Assembly (NCBI RefSeq): GCF_001274895.1
Contig: NZ_CP006841.1
Coordinates: 1,860,001 to 1,924,000 of the forward strand
DNA from: Corynebacterium lactis RW2-5
Lineage (GTDB): Bacteria; Actinomycetota; Actinomycetes; Mycobacteriales; Mycobacteriaceae
Direction of reading: 5' to 3'
Length of the DNA stretch: 64,000 nt
The stretch's first letter is position 1. The number at the start of each line of letters is the position of its first letter. The translations under genes and the position numbers were made by a program. Below, in pieces: positions 44,788 to 53,071 of the stretch. The notes beneath the pieces are model-generated. The model worked only from the letters and a program-made list of their open reading frames with translations. It made no database searches and was not told the origin of the DNA.

Positions 44788-45756
44788 ATGGCCTTAGCCC
44801 CAACGACCTCATCCCCATCTAAACGCAAGATTATCCTTGACTGCGATCCCGGCCACGACGACGCAGTCGCGATGATCCTCGCGGCCGGAAACCCCAACAT
44901 TGAGTTACTGGGAGTGACCACAATCGGCGGAAACCATACCCTGCCAAAGGTCACCCGCAATGCGCAGATTGTATCCACGATTTGCGGCATTGAGGCACCG
45001 ATTCACGCGGGTTGTTCCCGTCCACTGGTTCGCGAGGTCACAATCGCGGAGGGCATCCACGGCGATACAGGCATGGAGATTCACGGCTACGACCTGCCCG
45101 ACCCGGCAGTCGAAGTCCAGGATATGCACGCCGTCGACTTCATCATCAAAACCGTGATGGAGGCCGAACCGAATACGGTCACGCTGGTTCCGACCGGCCC
45201 GCTGACCAACATCGCGATGGCCGTCCGCAAGGAGCCGCGCCTGGCCGAGCGTGTGAAGGAAGTCGTCCTGATGGGCGGCGGCTACCACACCGGCAACTGG
45301 TCCGCGGTGGCCGAGTTCAACATCAAGGTCGACCCGGAGGCCGCGCACATCGTTTTCAACGAGCCCTGGAAGGTCACGATGGTCGGCCTCGATCTAACGC
45401 ACCAGGCTCTTGCGACTCCCGACGTGGAAGCCAAGGTCAAGGCCATTGGCTCCAGCCCCGCTGACTTCGTGGTCGGCCTATTTGGCGCTTTCCGCAAGAA
45501 CTACAAGGACGCCCAGGGCTTCGACAATCCGCCGGTTCACGATCCTTGTGCCGTCGCCTACTTGATCGACCCGACCGTGATGACCACCGTAAAAGCCCCC
45601 GTCGACGTCGAGCTGAACGGGGCACTCACCACGGGCATGACCGTCGCGGACTTCCGAGCCCCAGCGCCTGCCGACTGTCACACGCAGGTCGCCGTGAAGC
45701 TCGACGCGGACAAGTTCTGGTCCCTCGTCATCGACGCGGTCAAGGCCGTCAGCTAG
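44788..45756 (+). CDS. Inosine-uridine-preferring nucleoside hydrolase
   Basis: Cleaves the N-glycosidic bond of ribonucleosides to ribose and base. The 322-residue protein has the Ca2+-binding signature ILDCDPGHDDAVA near residues 16-28, VTTIGGNHTL, LVPTGPLTNIA near 133, the MGGGYHTGNW block near 165 and FNIKVDPEAAHIVF. The active-site HDPC near 250 suits the uridine-preferring subgroup. ATG at 44788 has AAAAGGAG well placed. The stop interlocks with that of the convergent membrane protein gene (CTAG). Confidence 0.92.
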   Translation: MALAPTTSSPSKRKIILDCDPGHDDAVAMILAAGNPNIELLGVTTIGGNHTLPKVTRNAQIVSTICGIEAPIHAGCSRPLVREVTIAEGIHGDTGMEIHGYDLPDPAVEVQDMHAVDFIIKTVMEAEPNTVTLVPTGPLTNIAMAVRKEPRLAERVKEVVLMGGGYHTGNWSAVAEFNIKVDPEAAHIVFNEPWKVTMVGLDLTHQALATPDVEAKVKAIGSSPADFVVGLFGAFRKNYKDAQGFDNPPVHDPCAVAYLIDPTVMTTVKAPVDVELNGALTTGMTVADFRAPAPADCHTQVAVKLDADKFWSLVIDAVKAVS

Positions 45757-46190
45757 GCCTGACCTTCCCTCTTCGCTTGCCGACGCCACCTACGCACCCG
45801 GTTAATCATGGCGCTGGAGGCCCATCCGCCGAGGAAAAGAAGCGGAATAAAGAAGAACACGACATAGGCGACGGCCAGGCCATCCTGGCCGTCTGGCGGT
45901 GTCGTGAGGAGCAGAAATGCCAAGTCACCGAGCGCGGCAATTCCCGCTCCAGTGGCGGCTGCGACAATGCTGCGCGCGCTAGCCATTTCCCGGGCCGAAG
46001 CACTATCGCCGACGAAAACTGCTATTACTCCGACCAGCACTACTGAGACCAGCATGGACACAATCCACGACGCAATTCCTTCGTCGTAGGCGAGATTGGG
46101 CTCCGGCAAGATGAGCCCGCCCAGAACGCTCCACGCGACCGCGGCGAAGAAGGACACCAACAATGGGCGGGTTATCTCGTCGAGCCTCAT
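45753..46190 (-). CDS. Hypothetical membrane protein
   Basis: A 145-residue protein with four predicted helices (FFAAVAWSVLGGLIL, WIVSMLVSVVLVGVIAVFV, AAATGAGIAALGDLAFLLL, AVAYVVFFFIPLLFLGGWA) and a strongly basic C-terminus (RVRRWRRQAKREGQ). ATG at 46190 has TAGCCT 6 bases before it and no ribosome site, so it may be leaderless. I do not recognise a family. It is convergent with the nucleoside hydrolase and followed by nothing on its own strand. Confidence 0.75.
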   Translation of the reverse strand: MRLDEITRPLLVSFFAAVAWSVLGGLILPEPNLAYDEGIASWIVSMLVSVVLVGVIAVFVGDSASAREMASARSIVAAATGAGIAALGDLAFLLLTTPPDGQDGLAVAYVVFFFIPLLFLGGWASSAMINRVRRWRRQAKREGQA

Positions 46191-46362
46191 ACTCCCAGGC
46201 TACGTGAGATGACCGTTTACCCGGCCACCTCGGCTGTTCTAAAGTAATGAACCAGTGCTACGGTCGCTCGGCAGTAGAGTAGGGGCGAAGTCTACACGAC
46301 CCCACGTTTTGAGTAACCTGCAATTCTTTAATGGTTATTGTCTTCTTTGCGCCTGGAGACAT

Positions 46363-46395
46363 GAAAAACCAGGTCAGAAAACTTCCTGACCTGGT
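46363..46395 (-). terminator. Terminator after tRNA-Asn
   Basis: On the minus strand ACCAGGTCAG and CTGACCTGGT form a 10-bp stem with a short loop, followed by TTTTTC. Confidence 0.85.
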
Positions 46396-46402
46396 CTGTT
46401 TG

Positions 46403-46474
46403 CTCCTCCAGCTGGACTCGAACCAGCAACCCTTCGATTAACAGTCGAATGCTCTGCCATTGAGCTATGGAGGA
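46403..46474 (-). tRNA. tRNA-Asn (anticodon GUU)
   Basis: The minus strand forms a cloverleaf with acceptor TCCTCCA/TGGAGGA and discriminator G, D-arm AGCTCAATGGCAGAGCA, anticodon loop CTGTTAA (anticodon GTT) and T-loop TTCGAGT. CCA is not encoded. Confidence 0.95.
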
Positions 46475-46522
46475 ATGCCCACTTGCTTGGAAGAATTAAT
46501 CTCTCCCTTGCAACGAACAGTT

Positions 46523-46551
46523 ACTTTACCCAGAGGTTCAAAAAGTACCAA
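46523..46551 (-). promoter_or_regulatory. Promoter of tRNA-Asn
   Basis: Minus-strand TTGGTA (46546-46551) and TAAAGT (46523-46528) are exactly 17 bases apart, with the tRNA about 40 bases downstream of the expected TSS. Confidence 0.5.
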
Positions 46552-46803
46552 ATCCCCTGCTAATCGAGTGTTTTTAACAAGAATCATACTCCCACCATCT
46601 CTGCCCTACCATCTAGACAAAGAGGGTTAGGGGATTTCAGTACTCCATCCCCTCGAGAAGCAAGCGGAACTTAAAAGAACTTGGAGAACTAATCCGACAG
46701 CAACAACAAGATTGTAGATTGGGATTACAACAGCGCTTGCCCCCCAACAGCCCATTTGAGTAGCACTCAAAGCCTCTCCGCCCCCCCCTAATTGGAACGA
46801 TCA
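46552..46803. other. Low-GC gap with C8 tract, no gene found
   Basis: Counting lines 46501-46740, G+C is 24-29 per 60 bases (about 44%), well below the surrounding genes. No credible ORF is seen; a 62-codon minus-strand frame (46637-46825) encodes its glycines from the poly-C tract and looks random. A run of eight C residues (46781-46788) lies 15 bases before the downstream ATG. Confidence 0.5.
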
Positions 46804-47322
46804 ATGAGCATCGCAAACGCTGCATCGACCTTTTACACAGCAGCCACCAAAGCGTGGCTAATTTCAGCCGGCGCTATCTTGATACTCGAAATCGCCAGGC
46901 CCTTCTCTGGAGATGGCTGTACCTTTAATTTGCTTATTCTCTTTATTACGCTGGCCCTGTTTTACTACGCCGCTTGTCGCGCACCTCACCTGTTTACCTC
47001 TGAGACACGGCCGAAAACTCACTTTATTGGTGGATTAGTGTGTCTCACAGCATGGTCTGTTACGTTTGCCGCCCTTAATACGCTGTCATCTCTGATTGCA
47101 CTGAAGCGGGACCTCTTTTACCTCGGCACCGACCCGTTCTTTGTCACAGATATCAGCCCCGGCGCAGCCCCCTACACCAGCGTCACCCCGTTTGTTGCAA
47201 GCATGGAATCATCCAATCTCGCGCTCACTTTCGCGGTCCATTTAACATGCCTTGCGGCCATAGCCGCTCTCGGTCTCTTCCTGGGCACTTTCCAGGCATC
47301 GAAGTCGCCGCACCGATTCTAG
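46804..47322 (+). CDS. Orphan membrane protein in low-GC patch
   Basis: A 172-residue protein with four predicted helices ([75 protein letters not shown]). The base composition is unusually AT-rich (26 of 60 G+C in 46921-46980). No ribosome site is clear before ATG 46804; TTG at 46792 is in frame. The last eight codons (ASKSPHRF) look unlike a natural end, because a different frame immediately continues with a fifth hydrophobic helix. A frameshift near 47280-47300 could have truncated it. No family is recognised. Confidence 0.55.
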   Translation: MSIANAASTFYTAATKAWLISAGAILILEIARPFSGDGCTFNLLILFITLALFYYAACRAPHLFTSETRPKTHFIGGLVCLTAWSVTFAALNTLSSLIALKRDLFYLGTDPFFVTDISPGAAPYTSVTPFVASMESSNLALTFAVHLTCLAAIAALGLFLGTFQASKSPHRF

Positions 47323-47426
47323 ATGTTTTCATTCTCCTGGCACCCCTAGCCCTCATCGCCACCGTCGGGGCCATTTCGCTGAGCAATACAGTTGAGCCCC
47401 ACGAAAGAAAGGTTAGACAAAGCTAG
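47247..47426 (+). CDS. Small overlapping ORF with one membrane helix, possible frameshifted tail
   Basis: A 59-codon ORF from ATG 47247 to TAG 47426, in another frame than the preceding gene. Its second half contains the helix [20 protein letters not shown] followed by a charged tail ([11 protein letters not shown]), while the first half ([17 protein letters not shown]) is low-complexity and unlikely as a genuine N-terminus. The simplest reading is the displaced C-terminus of the upstream membrane protein. It could also be an independent single-pass peptide. Confidence 0.3.
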   Translation: MPCGHSRSRSLPGHFPGIEVAAPILDVFILLAPLALIATVGAISLSNTVEPHERKVRQS

Positions 47427-47515
47427 CCTTGGCAAACCAGATCCTTCGGCCCCATAGAATTATTGAAAAACATTCCCAATATGCGCCTGAGCTGCGTATT
47501 CCCTACCATGAAAAT

Positions 47516-48661
47516 ATGGTTGAACAAGCAACAAATTCGGAAACTGCTCGCGTAGTACGCGGTGTTATCTCCCGCGAGAAAGGCGCTCCGGTAGAGCTGG
47601 CCGAAATCCATATTCCCTCCCCCGGCCCGAACGATGTCATCGTGGACATCCAGGCCTGCGGCGTCTGCCACACCGACCTGGCCTACCGCGACGGCGACAT
47701 CACCGACGAGTACCCGTTCCTCCTGGGCCACGAGGCCGCCGGCGTGGTCGCCGAGGTCGGCGAGGAGGTCACCCACGTTGCCGTCGGCGATTTCGTAGTT
47801 CTCAACTGGCGCGCTGTCTGCGGCGAATGCCGCGCCTGCAAACGCGGTGAGCCGCAGTACTGCTTCAACACCCACAACGCCTCCAAGCCAATGACGCTTG
47901 CCGACGGCACCGTCCTAACCCCCGCTCTCGGAATCGGTGCCTTCGCTGAAGCCACCCTGGTCCACGAGGGCCAGTGCACGAAGGTCGATCCGGATGCGGA
48001 CCCGGCCGTCGCGGGGCTGCTCGGCTGCGGCGTCATGGCTGGCATCGGCGCCGCCATCAACACCGGCGGTATTAAACGCGGAGAATCCGTGGCCGTCATC
48101 GGCTGCGGCGGTGTCGGAACCGCTGCAATTGCCGGCGCTAAGCTGGCCGGTGCCAGCACCATCATCGCCATCGATGTCTCGGATGAAAAGCTGGCGACAG
48201 CCCGGGAGTTCGGCGCGACCGAGACGATTAATTCCAAGGACCTGGCTGCCGCCGACGCCACTAAAGGCGACGACGATCCCGTCGTAAAGCGCGTGCGGGA
48301 GCTGACCGGCGGTTTCGGTGCGGACGTGGTGATTGACGCGGTGGGCCGCCCGGAGACGTACGTGCAGGCGTTCTACGCGCGTGACCTCGCCGGACGCGCG
48401 GTTCTGGTGGGCGTGCCCAGCCCGACGATGAAGCTGGACATCCCGCTGCTGGACGTCTTCGGGCGCGGCGGTGCGTTGAAGTCGTCCTGGTACGGCGACT
48501 GCCTGCCGGAGCGCGACTTCCCGATGTTGGTCGACCTGTCCCTACAGAAGCGACTGCCGCTGGAGGATTTCGTCTCCGAGCGCATCGGCATCGACGAGGT
48601 GGAGCAGGCCTTCGACACGATGAAGGCCGGCAAGGTTCTGCGTTCGGTGGTGACCCTGTAA
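47516..48661 (+). CDS. fadH: S-(hydroxymethyl)mycothiol dehydrogenase (formaldehyde detoxification)
   Basis: A 381-residue zinc alcohol dehydrogenase of the mycothiol-dependent formaldehyde dehydrogenase class. Catalytic zinc ligands lie in ACGVCHTD and GHEAAG (near residues 45 and 70); structural zinc comes from [15 protein letters not shown] near 97-111. The NAD-binding [13 protein letters not shown] is near 197. [14 protein letters not shown] at the start is characteristic. ATG at 47516 ([12 protein letters not shown]) has TACCAT 6 bases ahead; the 29 upstream codons in frame are not family-like. The stop overlaps the next start as TAATG. Acts on the formaldehyde-mycothiol adduct in the cytoplasm. 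Confidence 0.92.
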   Translation: MVEQATNSETARVVRGVISREKGAPVELAEIHIPSPGPNDVIVDIQACGVCHTDLAYRDGDITDEYPFLLGHEAAGVVAEVGEEVTHVAVGDFVVLNWRAVCGECRACKRGEPQYCFNTHNASKPMTLADGTVLTPALGIGAFAEATLVHEGQCTKVDPDADPAVAGLLGCGVMAGIGAAINTGGIKRGESVAVIGCGGVGTAAIAGAKLAGASTIIAIDVSDEKLATAREFGATETINSKDLAAADATKGDDDPVVKRVRELTGGFGADVVIDAVGRPETYVQAFYARDLAGRAVLVGVPSPTMKLDIPLLDVFGRGGALKSSWYGDCLPERDFPMLVDLSLQKRLPLEDFVSERIGIDEVEQAFDTMKAGKVLRSVVTL

Positions 48662-49290
48662 TGTGTGAACTTCGCGTAGACCACGTGGTCACCTCGGGCA
48701 CATTCTCCCTCGACGGAGGCACCTGGGACGTGGACAACAACGTGTGGGTGCTGGGCGACGACCGCGAGGTCATCGTCATCGACGCCGCGCACGAGGCCCA
48801 GCCGATCATCGACGCGGTGGCGGGCCGCAAGGTCAAGGCAATCGTGTGCTCGCACGCGCACAATGACCACATCACCGTCGCCCCGGAGCTGCAGGAGAAG
48901 CTGGACGCTCCCCTGCTGGTCCACCCGGGTGATCAGATGCTGTGGGAGCAGACCTGGCCGGATCTGGGCCACGAGGACCTCGCCCATGGCCAACGTCTCG
49001 AGATTGCGGGCACGGAGGTCGTTGTGATTAACACACCTGGCCACTCCCCCGGCTCCTGCTGCCTCTATGTCCCCGAGGCCGCGGAGCTCTTCTCGGGCGA
49101 CACGCTGTTCTCGGGCGGGCCCGGCGCGACTGGGCGGTCCTTCTCGGACTTCGACACGATCATCGATTCCATCCGTGACAACCTGCTCACACTTCCCGCC
49201 GAGACCATCGTGCGAACAGGCCACGGAGACCACACAACTATCGGTCGCGAGGCCCCTCACCTGGAGGAATGGATCCGCCGCGGGTACTAG
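48661..49290 (+). CDS. Metallo-beta-lactamase-fold hydrolase paired with mycothiol formaldehyde dehydrogenase
   Basis: A 209-residue MBL-fold protein. The metal site is CSHAHNDHITVA (HxHxDH) near residues 61-72, NTPGHSPGSCC near 122, and a FSGDTLF aspartate near 143; the C-terminal histidine lies in TGHGDHTTIG. It starts one base inside the fadH stop (TAATG), so they are translationally coupled. In C. glutamicum the same gene follows the mycothiol dehydrogenase. By context it may hydrolyse S-formylmycothiol or a related thioester, but this is inference. Confidence 0.9.
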   Translation: MCELRVDHVVTSGTFSLDGGTWDVDNNVWVLGDDREVIVIDAAHEAQPIIDAVAGRKVKAIVCSHAHNDHITVAPELQEKLDAPLLVHPGDQMLWEQTWPDLGHEDLAHGQRLEIAGTEVVVINTPGHSPGSCCLYVPEAAELFSGDTLFSGGPGATGRSFSDFDTIIDSIRDNLLTLPAETIVRTGHGDHTTIGREAPHLEEWIRRGY

Positions 49291-49307
49291 CCTGGTTTCC
49301 CGCCCGA

Positions 49308-51230
49308 TTACTCGAAAACGACCTTGACCGCCTCCGCCTGCAGTTCGCGGCGGTACTCCTCCATTGCCAGCAGATCCGCGAACAGCGTGCGGTAGGCGGT
49401 TTCGTCATCCGAGGGCCGCATCCGCGACAGCATCGCCTTTAGCTGCGCGATTTGGTCACCGACCCACACCTCCTGCAGGCGCGCCAGAATCGCCTGCGAA
49501 TAGGCCCGCATGTCCTCGGGGTCCACCTCGATAGGCTCAACGCCGAGCTCCGTCACCAGCCGCTTTACGACGTCGTCTCCCGCGTTTTCCATAATCACTG
49601 CGGCCCAGCCGTGGACGTTGCTCGCCGCGGGACCGCAGACGCCGCCGGCGGCAACCACTGCGTCGAATACCGCGCGGTAGGTCGGGTGCCCGAACGTTTC
49701 CGGAGCAAGGGCGTCGAATACTGGCCCGGTTGTCGCGGGCTCCTGGACCGCCAGCTTTAGGGCCTCGCGCTGGGCGTGCAGCACCGGGTCCTTGGGGTTC
49801 GGGTATGGCAGCGTGGGGGTTCCGCGGCGCTGCTCGGCGGCGCGGGCCTGCTCTTCGGCGGCGCGGCGCTGGAACGGCTTGCGCTGCTCCTTCTTCGGGC
49901 GCGCGGCCTCCTCACGGACGCGGGCGACCAGTTCCGCCTCGTCGGCCCACCCGACCCACCCGGCGACCTCGCGGGCGTATTCGTCCCGAAGGGATGTGTC
50001 CTTCAGCTGCGCCAGCACCGGCACGACGCGGCGCAGGCCAGAAACCCGGCCGTTGGCGGTCGTGACATCGTAGTCGCGCAGCAGAGTGCGCAGGACGAAG
50101 TCAATGAGTGGGCGCCGAGATGCGACCAACTCGCGGACAGCAGCCTCGCCTTTTTGCATGCGTAGGTCGCAGGGGTCCATCCCGTCCGGCGCCACCGCGA
50201 CGTAAGACTGCCCGGTGAAGTTCTGCTCTCCCTCAAACGCACGCATCGCCGCCTTTTGGCCGGCCTCGTCGGCATCGAAGGTGTAAATCAGCTCGCCGCG
50301 GAAGAAGCTGTCATCGAGCATCAGCCTGCGCAGAAGCTGCAGGTGTTCCTCACCGAAAGCTGTGCCACAGGAGGCGACGGCCGTCGTCACGCCCGAGGCG
50401 TGCATGGCCATCACGTCGGTGTAGCCCTCGACGATGACGGCTTGATGGCCTGCGGCGATGTCCTTCTTCGCCAGGTCGAGGCCGAAGAGCACCTTCGACT
50501 TCTTGTAGAGCATGGTCTCGGGCGTGTTCATGTACTTACCGAGGTTGTCGTCCTCGTAGAGCTTTCGGGCACCGAAACCGATAACGTCGCCGCCCATGTT
50601 GCGGATCGGCCACATCAGGCGTCGGTGGAAACGGTCGATGGGCCCCATGCGCCCCATCTTCGATAGCCCGGCCTTGTCGAGCTCCTCGAAAGAAAAGCCC
50701 AGGCGCTGCAGGTGCTTGGTCAGTTTGTCCCATCCGGCCGGAGAGTAACCACAGCCGAACTGTTTCATGTGCTCGGCGGTGAAGCCGCGGTTTTCCAAAA
50801 ACTCCCGTGCCGGGGCGGCGTCCGGCGTGGAGAATTGCGCCACGTAGAACTTCTGCGCCTCGCGGTTGGCGGCGATGAGGCGCTGGCGGGTGCCCGGCTC
50901 TTCGCGCCGCCCAGTGCCGCCGCCCTCATAGTTGATGTGGTAGCCAATCTTCTCGGCGCAAGCCTCGACGGCCTCGGGGAAGGACAGGTGTTCCATCTCC
51001 ATCAGGAAGCTGAAGACGTCGCCGCCCTTACCCGTGGAAAAGCAGTGGTAGTAGCCATGATTGGGACGCACATGGAAGGACGGTGTGCGCTCGTCCTTGA
51101 ACGGGGAAAGACCTTTAAGGGAATCCGCGCCGCCTGGCTTTAGCTGCACGTACTCCCCGACAATCTCCTCAATAGGAGTGCGCTCGCGGATCGCCGCGAT
51201 ATCGCTGTCTGGAATTCTTCCCCGTGCCAT
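49308..51230 (-). CDS. dnaG: DNA primase
   Basis: Makes RNA primers at the replication fork. The 640-residue protein has the N-terminal zinc-domain region, TOPRIM core (VIVEGYTDVMAMHASG near residue 265, YTFDADEAGQKAA near 315) and a C-terminal helicase-binding domain. In the zinc region the usual CPFH...CFxC ligands read SPFK at about 41-44 and HCFSTGKGGD near 62-71, leaving one of four ligands. ATG at 51230 (MARGRIPDSDIAAIRERTP) is the family start; the open frame runs further to 51539 without similarity. Convergent with the MBL gene, divergent from the RNase gene. Confidence 0.96.
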   Translation of the reverse strand: MARGRIPDSDIAAIRERTPIEEIVGEYVQLKPGGADSLKGLSPFKDERTPSFHVRPNHGYYHCFSTGKGGDVFSFLMEMEHLSFPEAVEACAEKIGYHINYEGGGTGRREEPGTRQRLIAANREAQKFYVAQFSTPDAAPAREFLENRGFTAEHMKQFGCGYSPAGWDKLTKHLQRLGFSFEELDKAGLSKMGRMGPIDRFHRRLMWPIRNMGGDVIGFGARKLYEDDNLGKYMNTPETMLYKKSKVLFGLDLAKKDIAAGHQAVIVEGYTDVMAMHASGVTTAVASCGTAFGEEHLQLLRRLMLDDSFFRGELIYTFDADEAGQKAAMRAFEGEQNFTGQSYVAVAPDGMDPCDLRMQKGEAAVRELVASRRPLIDFVLRTLLRDYDVTTANGRVSGLRRVVPVLAQLKDTSLRDEYAREVAGWVGWADEAELVARVREEAARPKKEQRKPFQRRAAEEQARAAEQRRGTPTLPYPNPKDPVLHAQREALKLAVQEPATTGPVFDALAPETFGHPTYRAVFDAVVAAGGVCGPAASNVHGWAAVIMENAGDDVVKRLVTELGVEPIEVDPEDMRAYSQAILARLQEVWVGDQIAQLKAMLSRMRPSDDETAYRTLFADLLAMEEYRRELQAEAVKVVFE

Positions 51231-51281
51231 GAAATCAACCTTACCGAAGCGCGCAAGTCGGAATATGAGAAGATAACGTCC

Positions 51282-51737
51282 ATGGCAGAGTGGAAAAAGA
51301 TTGGCGGCGGGATTGCTGCGGCAGTGCTGGTCATTGCAGGTGGTTACTTCGGGATTGACGGTGGCGGTGACTCGCCTAAGCCGACTAAGCCCAGCAAGCC
51401 CGCACAGAAAGACTCCACTCAGCAGTCCGCCAACGGGGAAACTTGCTCGGTAGGGTCCCTGCCCAAAGAGGCGGATCAGGTCATCAATCGCATCCTGACC
51501 GACCAGGACCACCTCTACTCGCAGCATGATGGCAAGCACTTCGGCAACTACGAGGGCGTACTGCCGAAAAAGAACAGCGACTACTACCGCGAGTACACGG
51601 TGAAAACTCCGGGCAAGTCCAACCGAGGTGCCCGCCGCATCGTCGTCGGCGGCGGATCAGAAAATGACCCCGACGTCTGGTACTACACGGACGACCACTA
51701 CGAGAGCTTCTGCGTCATTCCCGATGCCGAGGACTAG
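51282..51737 (+). CDS. Secreted guanyl-specific ribonuclease (N1/T1/RNase Sa family)
   Basis: A 151-residue protein with an N-terminal hydrophobic segment (GGGIAAAVLVIAGGYFGI) that anchors or secretes it, then a Pro/Lys-rich linker and a microbial RNase domain from about residue 53. The domain matches RNase Sa: LPKEADQVINRI, HFGNYEGVLP, the catalytic glutamate in YYREYTVKTPG, arginine in RGARRIVVGGG and histidine in YTDDHYESF. Two cysteines (ETC, SFC) sit where RNase Sa has its disulfide. No barstar-like inhibitor gene is adjacent. Confidence 0.88.
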   Translation: MAEWKKIGGGIAAAVLVIAGGYFGIDGGGDSPKPTKPSKPAQKDSTQQSANGETCSVGSLPKEADQVINRILTDQDHLYSQHDGKHFGNYEGVLPKKNSDYYREYTVKTPGKSNRGARRIVVGGGSENDPDVWYYTDDHYESFCVIPDAED

Positions 51738-51749
51738 CTACGTGCATCA

Positions 51750-53042
51750 CTAACCCCACGCCGCCGAAACACCGGCGATCTGGTGATCCAGCCTCTGCAC
51801 TCGAGATTCCGTCATCGACGCCAGCTGGTCCACGATGACGCGCAGGCGCGCCGCGTCGCTATCCGCACGGGTGTACATCCACTGGAACATCGGGTCCAGG
51901 GCGCCCGGCGCGCCCTCCTGCAGATACTCGGCCACGCGAAAGAGCCTGTCGCGCTCGCGATCCTGCCTGCGCAGGTGACGAGGCAGGTCCATCACGTAGA
52001 GCACCGCAATCGTCTTCAGCATGGTTACCTCCGCCAAGATGGACGCAGGGACGGCGAGGTCGGCGTCGTAACGCCCGAGCGGTAGCGAGGAACCCGAGGC
52101 GGCGCGGGTGCCAGCGACGGAGGCGGTGACGAAGCGCCCCACCAGCTCAGAGGTCATGCGTTTCAGCGCGACCAGCGATTGCAGGGAGCCGTCGTAGGAC
52201 GCCGCGGCGGAGACCACCGGGAGGCTGGCGAGGCGCCCTGCGGCTTCGACGAGCTCGCCGGGGTCACCTCCGAAGGCCGCGGCGCCCTTGTCGGCGAGCG
52301 CGGCCAGCTCGACGGTATCCCACAAAACACCCAGGTCGATGCGTCCGGAGACGATGCCATCCTCGACATCGTGGACGGAGTAGGCCACGTCGTCGGACCA
52401 GTCCATGATTTGTGCCTCCAGGCACTGCCGCCCGAAAGGCGCGCCCTGGCGGATCCACTGCAAAATCGCTGCATCCTCGGCGTAGGCGCCGTACTTGTGG
52501 CGAACCTGACCGTCCGGGCCAACCGGCGTCCACGGGTACTTGCAGGCCGCATCCAGGGCTGCGCGGGTCAGGTTTAGGCCGCAGGGCTCGCCGGTTCCGT
52601 CGAGGACCTTCGGCTCGAGGCGGGTGAGGATTCGCAGGGTCTGGGCGTTGCCCTCGAAACCGCCACAGCCAGCGGCGATCTCGTCCAGCGCGCGCTCGCC
52701 GTTGTGCCCGTAAGGGGGGTGACCGATATCGTGGGTAAGCCCGGCCAGCTCAGCTAGGTCCTGGTCGGCGCCGAGTTCCGCCGCAATCCCCCGGGCAATC
52801 TGCGCCACCTCCAGCGAATGGGTCAGGCGGGTGCGGGGCGTATCCCCCTCGTGCGGGCCGACGACCTGAGTCTTGTCGGCAAGCCGACGCAGCGCCGCCG
52901 AATGCAGGACTCGGGCACGGTCGCGGGAAAACGCCGCCCGGTGCTTCTCCATCGACTCGACCCCGGGAAGCAGAGACCGTTTAGGAGCCTCTTGAACAAT
53001 CCGGTCGAGCTCAAACGAAGAATAGGAAAACGTACCAGCCAC
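51750..53042 (-). CDS. dgt: Deoxyguanosinetriphosphate triphosphohydrolase-like protein
   Basis: A 430-residue HD-domain dNTPase. The HD motif is seen as [17 protein letters not shown] (first histidine near residue 74), [20 protein letters not shown] near 106-125 and [17 protein letters not shown] near 215. These coordinate the metal and substrate phosphates. It converts dGTP or other dNTPs to nucleoside and triphosphate, tuning pools. The start is GTG at 53042 ([15 protein letters not shown]). It follows dnaG in orientation with the RNase gene between them on the opposite strand. It is divergent from the TPM gene with only 29 bases between. Confidence 0.93.
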   Translation of the reverse strand: MAGTFSYSSFELDRIVQEAPKRSLLPGVESMEKHRAAFSRDRARVLHSAALRRLADKTQVVGPHEGDTPRTRLTHSLEVAQIARGIAAELGADQDLAELAGLTHDIGHPPYGHNGERALDEIAAGCGGFEGNAQTLRILTRLEPKVLDGTGEPCGLNLTRAALDAACKYPWTPVGPDGQVRHKYGAYAEDAAILQWIRQGAPFGRQCLEAQIMDWSDDVAYSVHDVEDGIVSGRIDLGVLWDTVELAALADKGAAAFGGDPGELVEAAGRLASLPVVSAAASYDGSLQSLVALKRMTSELVGRFVTASVAGTRAASGSSLPLGRYDADLAVPASILAEVTMLKTIAVLYVMDLPRHLRRQDRERDRLFRVAEYLQEGAPGALDPMFQWMYTRADSDAARLRVIVDQLASMTESRVQRLDHQIAGVSAAWG

Positions 53043-53049
53043 GGTATTT

Positions 53050-53064
53050 ATTGTTACGTATCCT
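53050..53064. promoter_or_regulatory. Compact divergent promoter between dgt and the TPM gene
   Basis: Within the 29-base gap, plus-strand TATCCT (53059-53064) ends 7 bases before the TPM ATG. Minus-strand AACAAT (53050-53055) ends 7 bases before the dgt GTG. Both are consistent with leaderless starts, and the two boxes lie 3 bases apart. Confidence 0.35.
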
Positions 53065-53071
53065 TGGGGTT

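Noticed and set aside
46637..46825. A 62-codon minus-strand frame in the low-GC gap
   Set aside because: It depends on the poly-C run for its glycines, has a CCCC cysteine string and no ribosome site, so it looks random.
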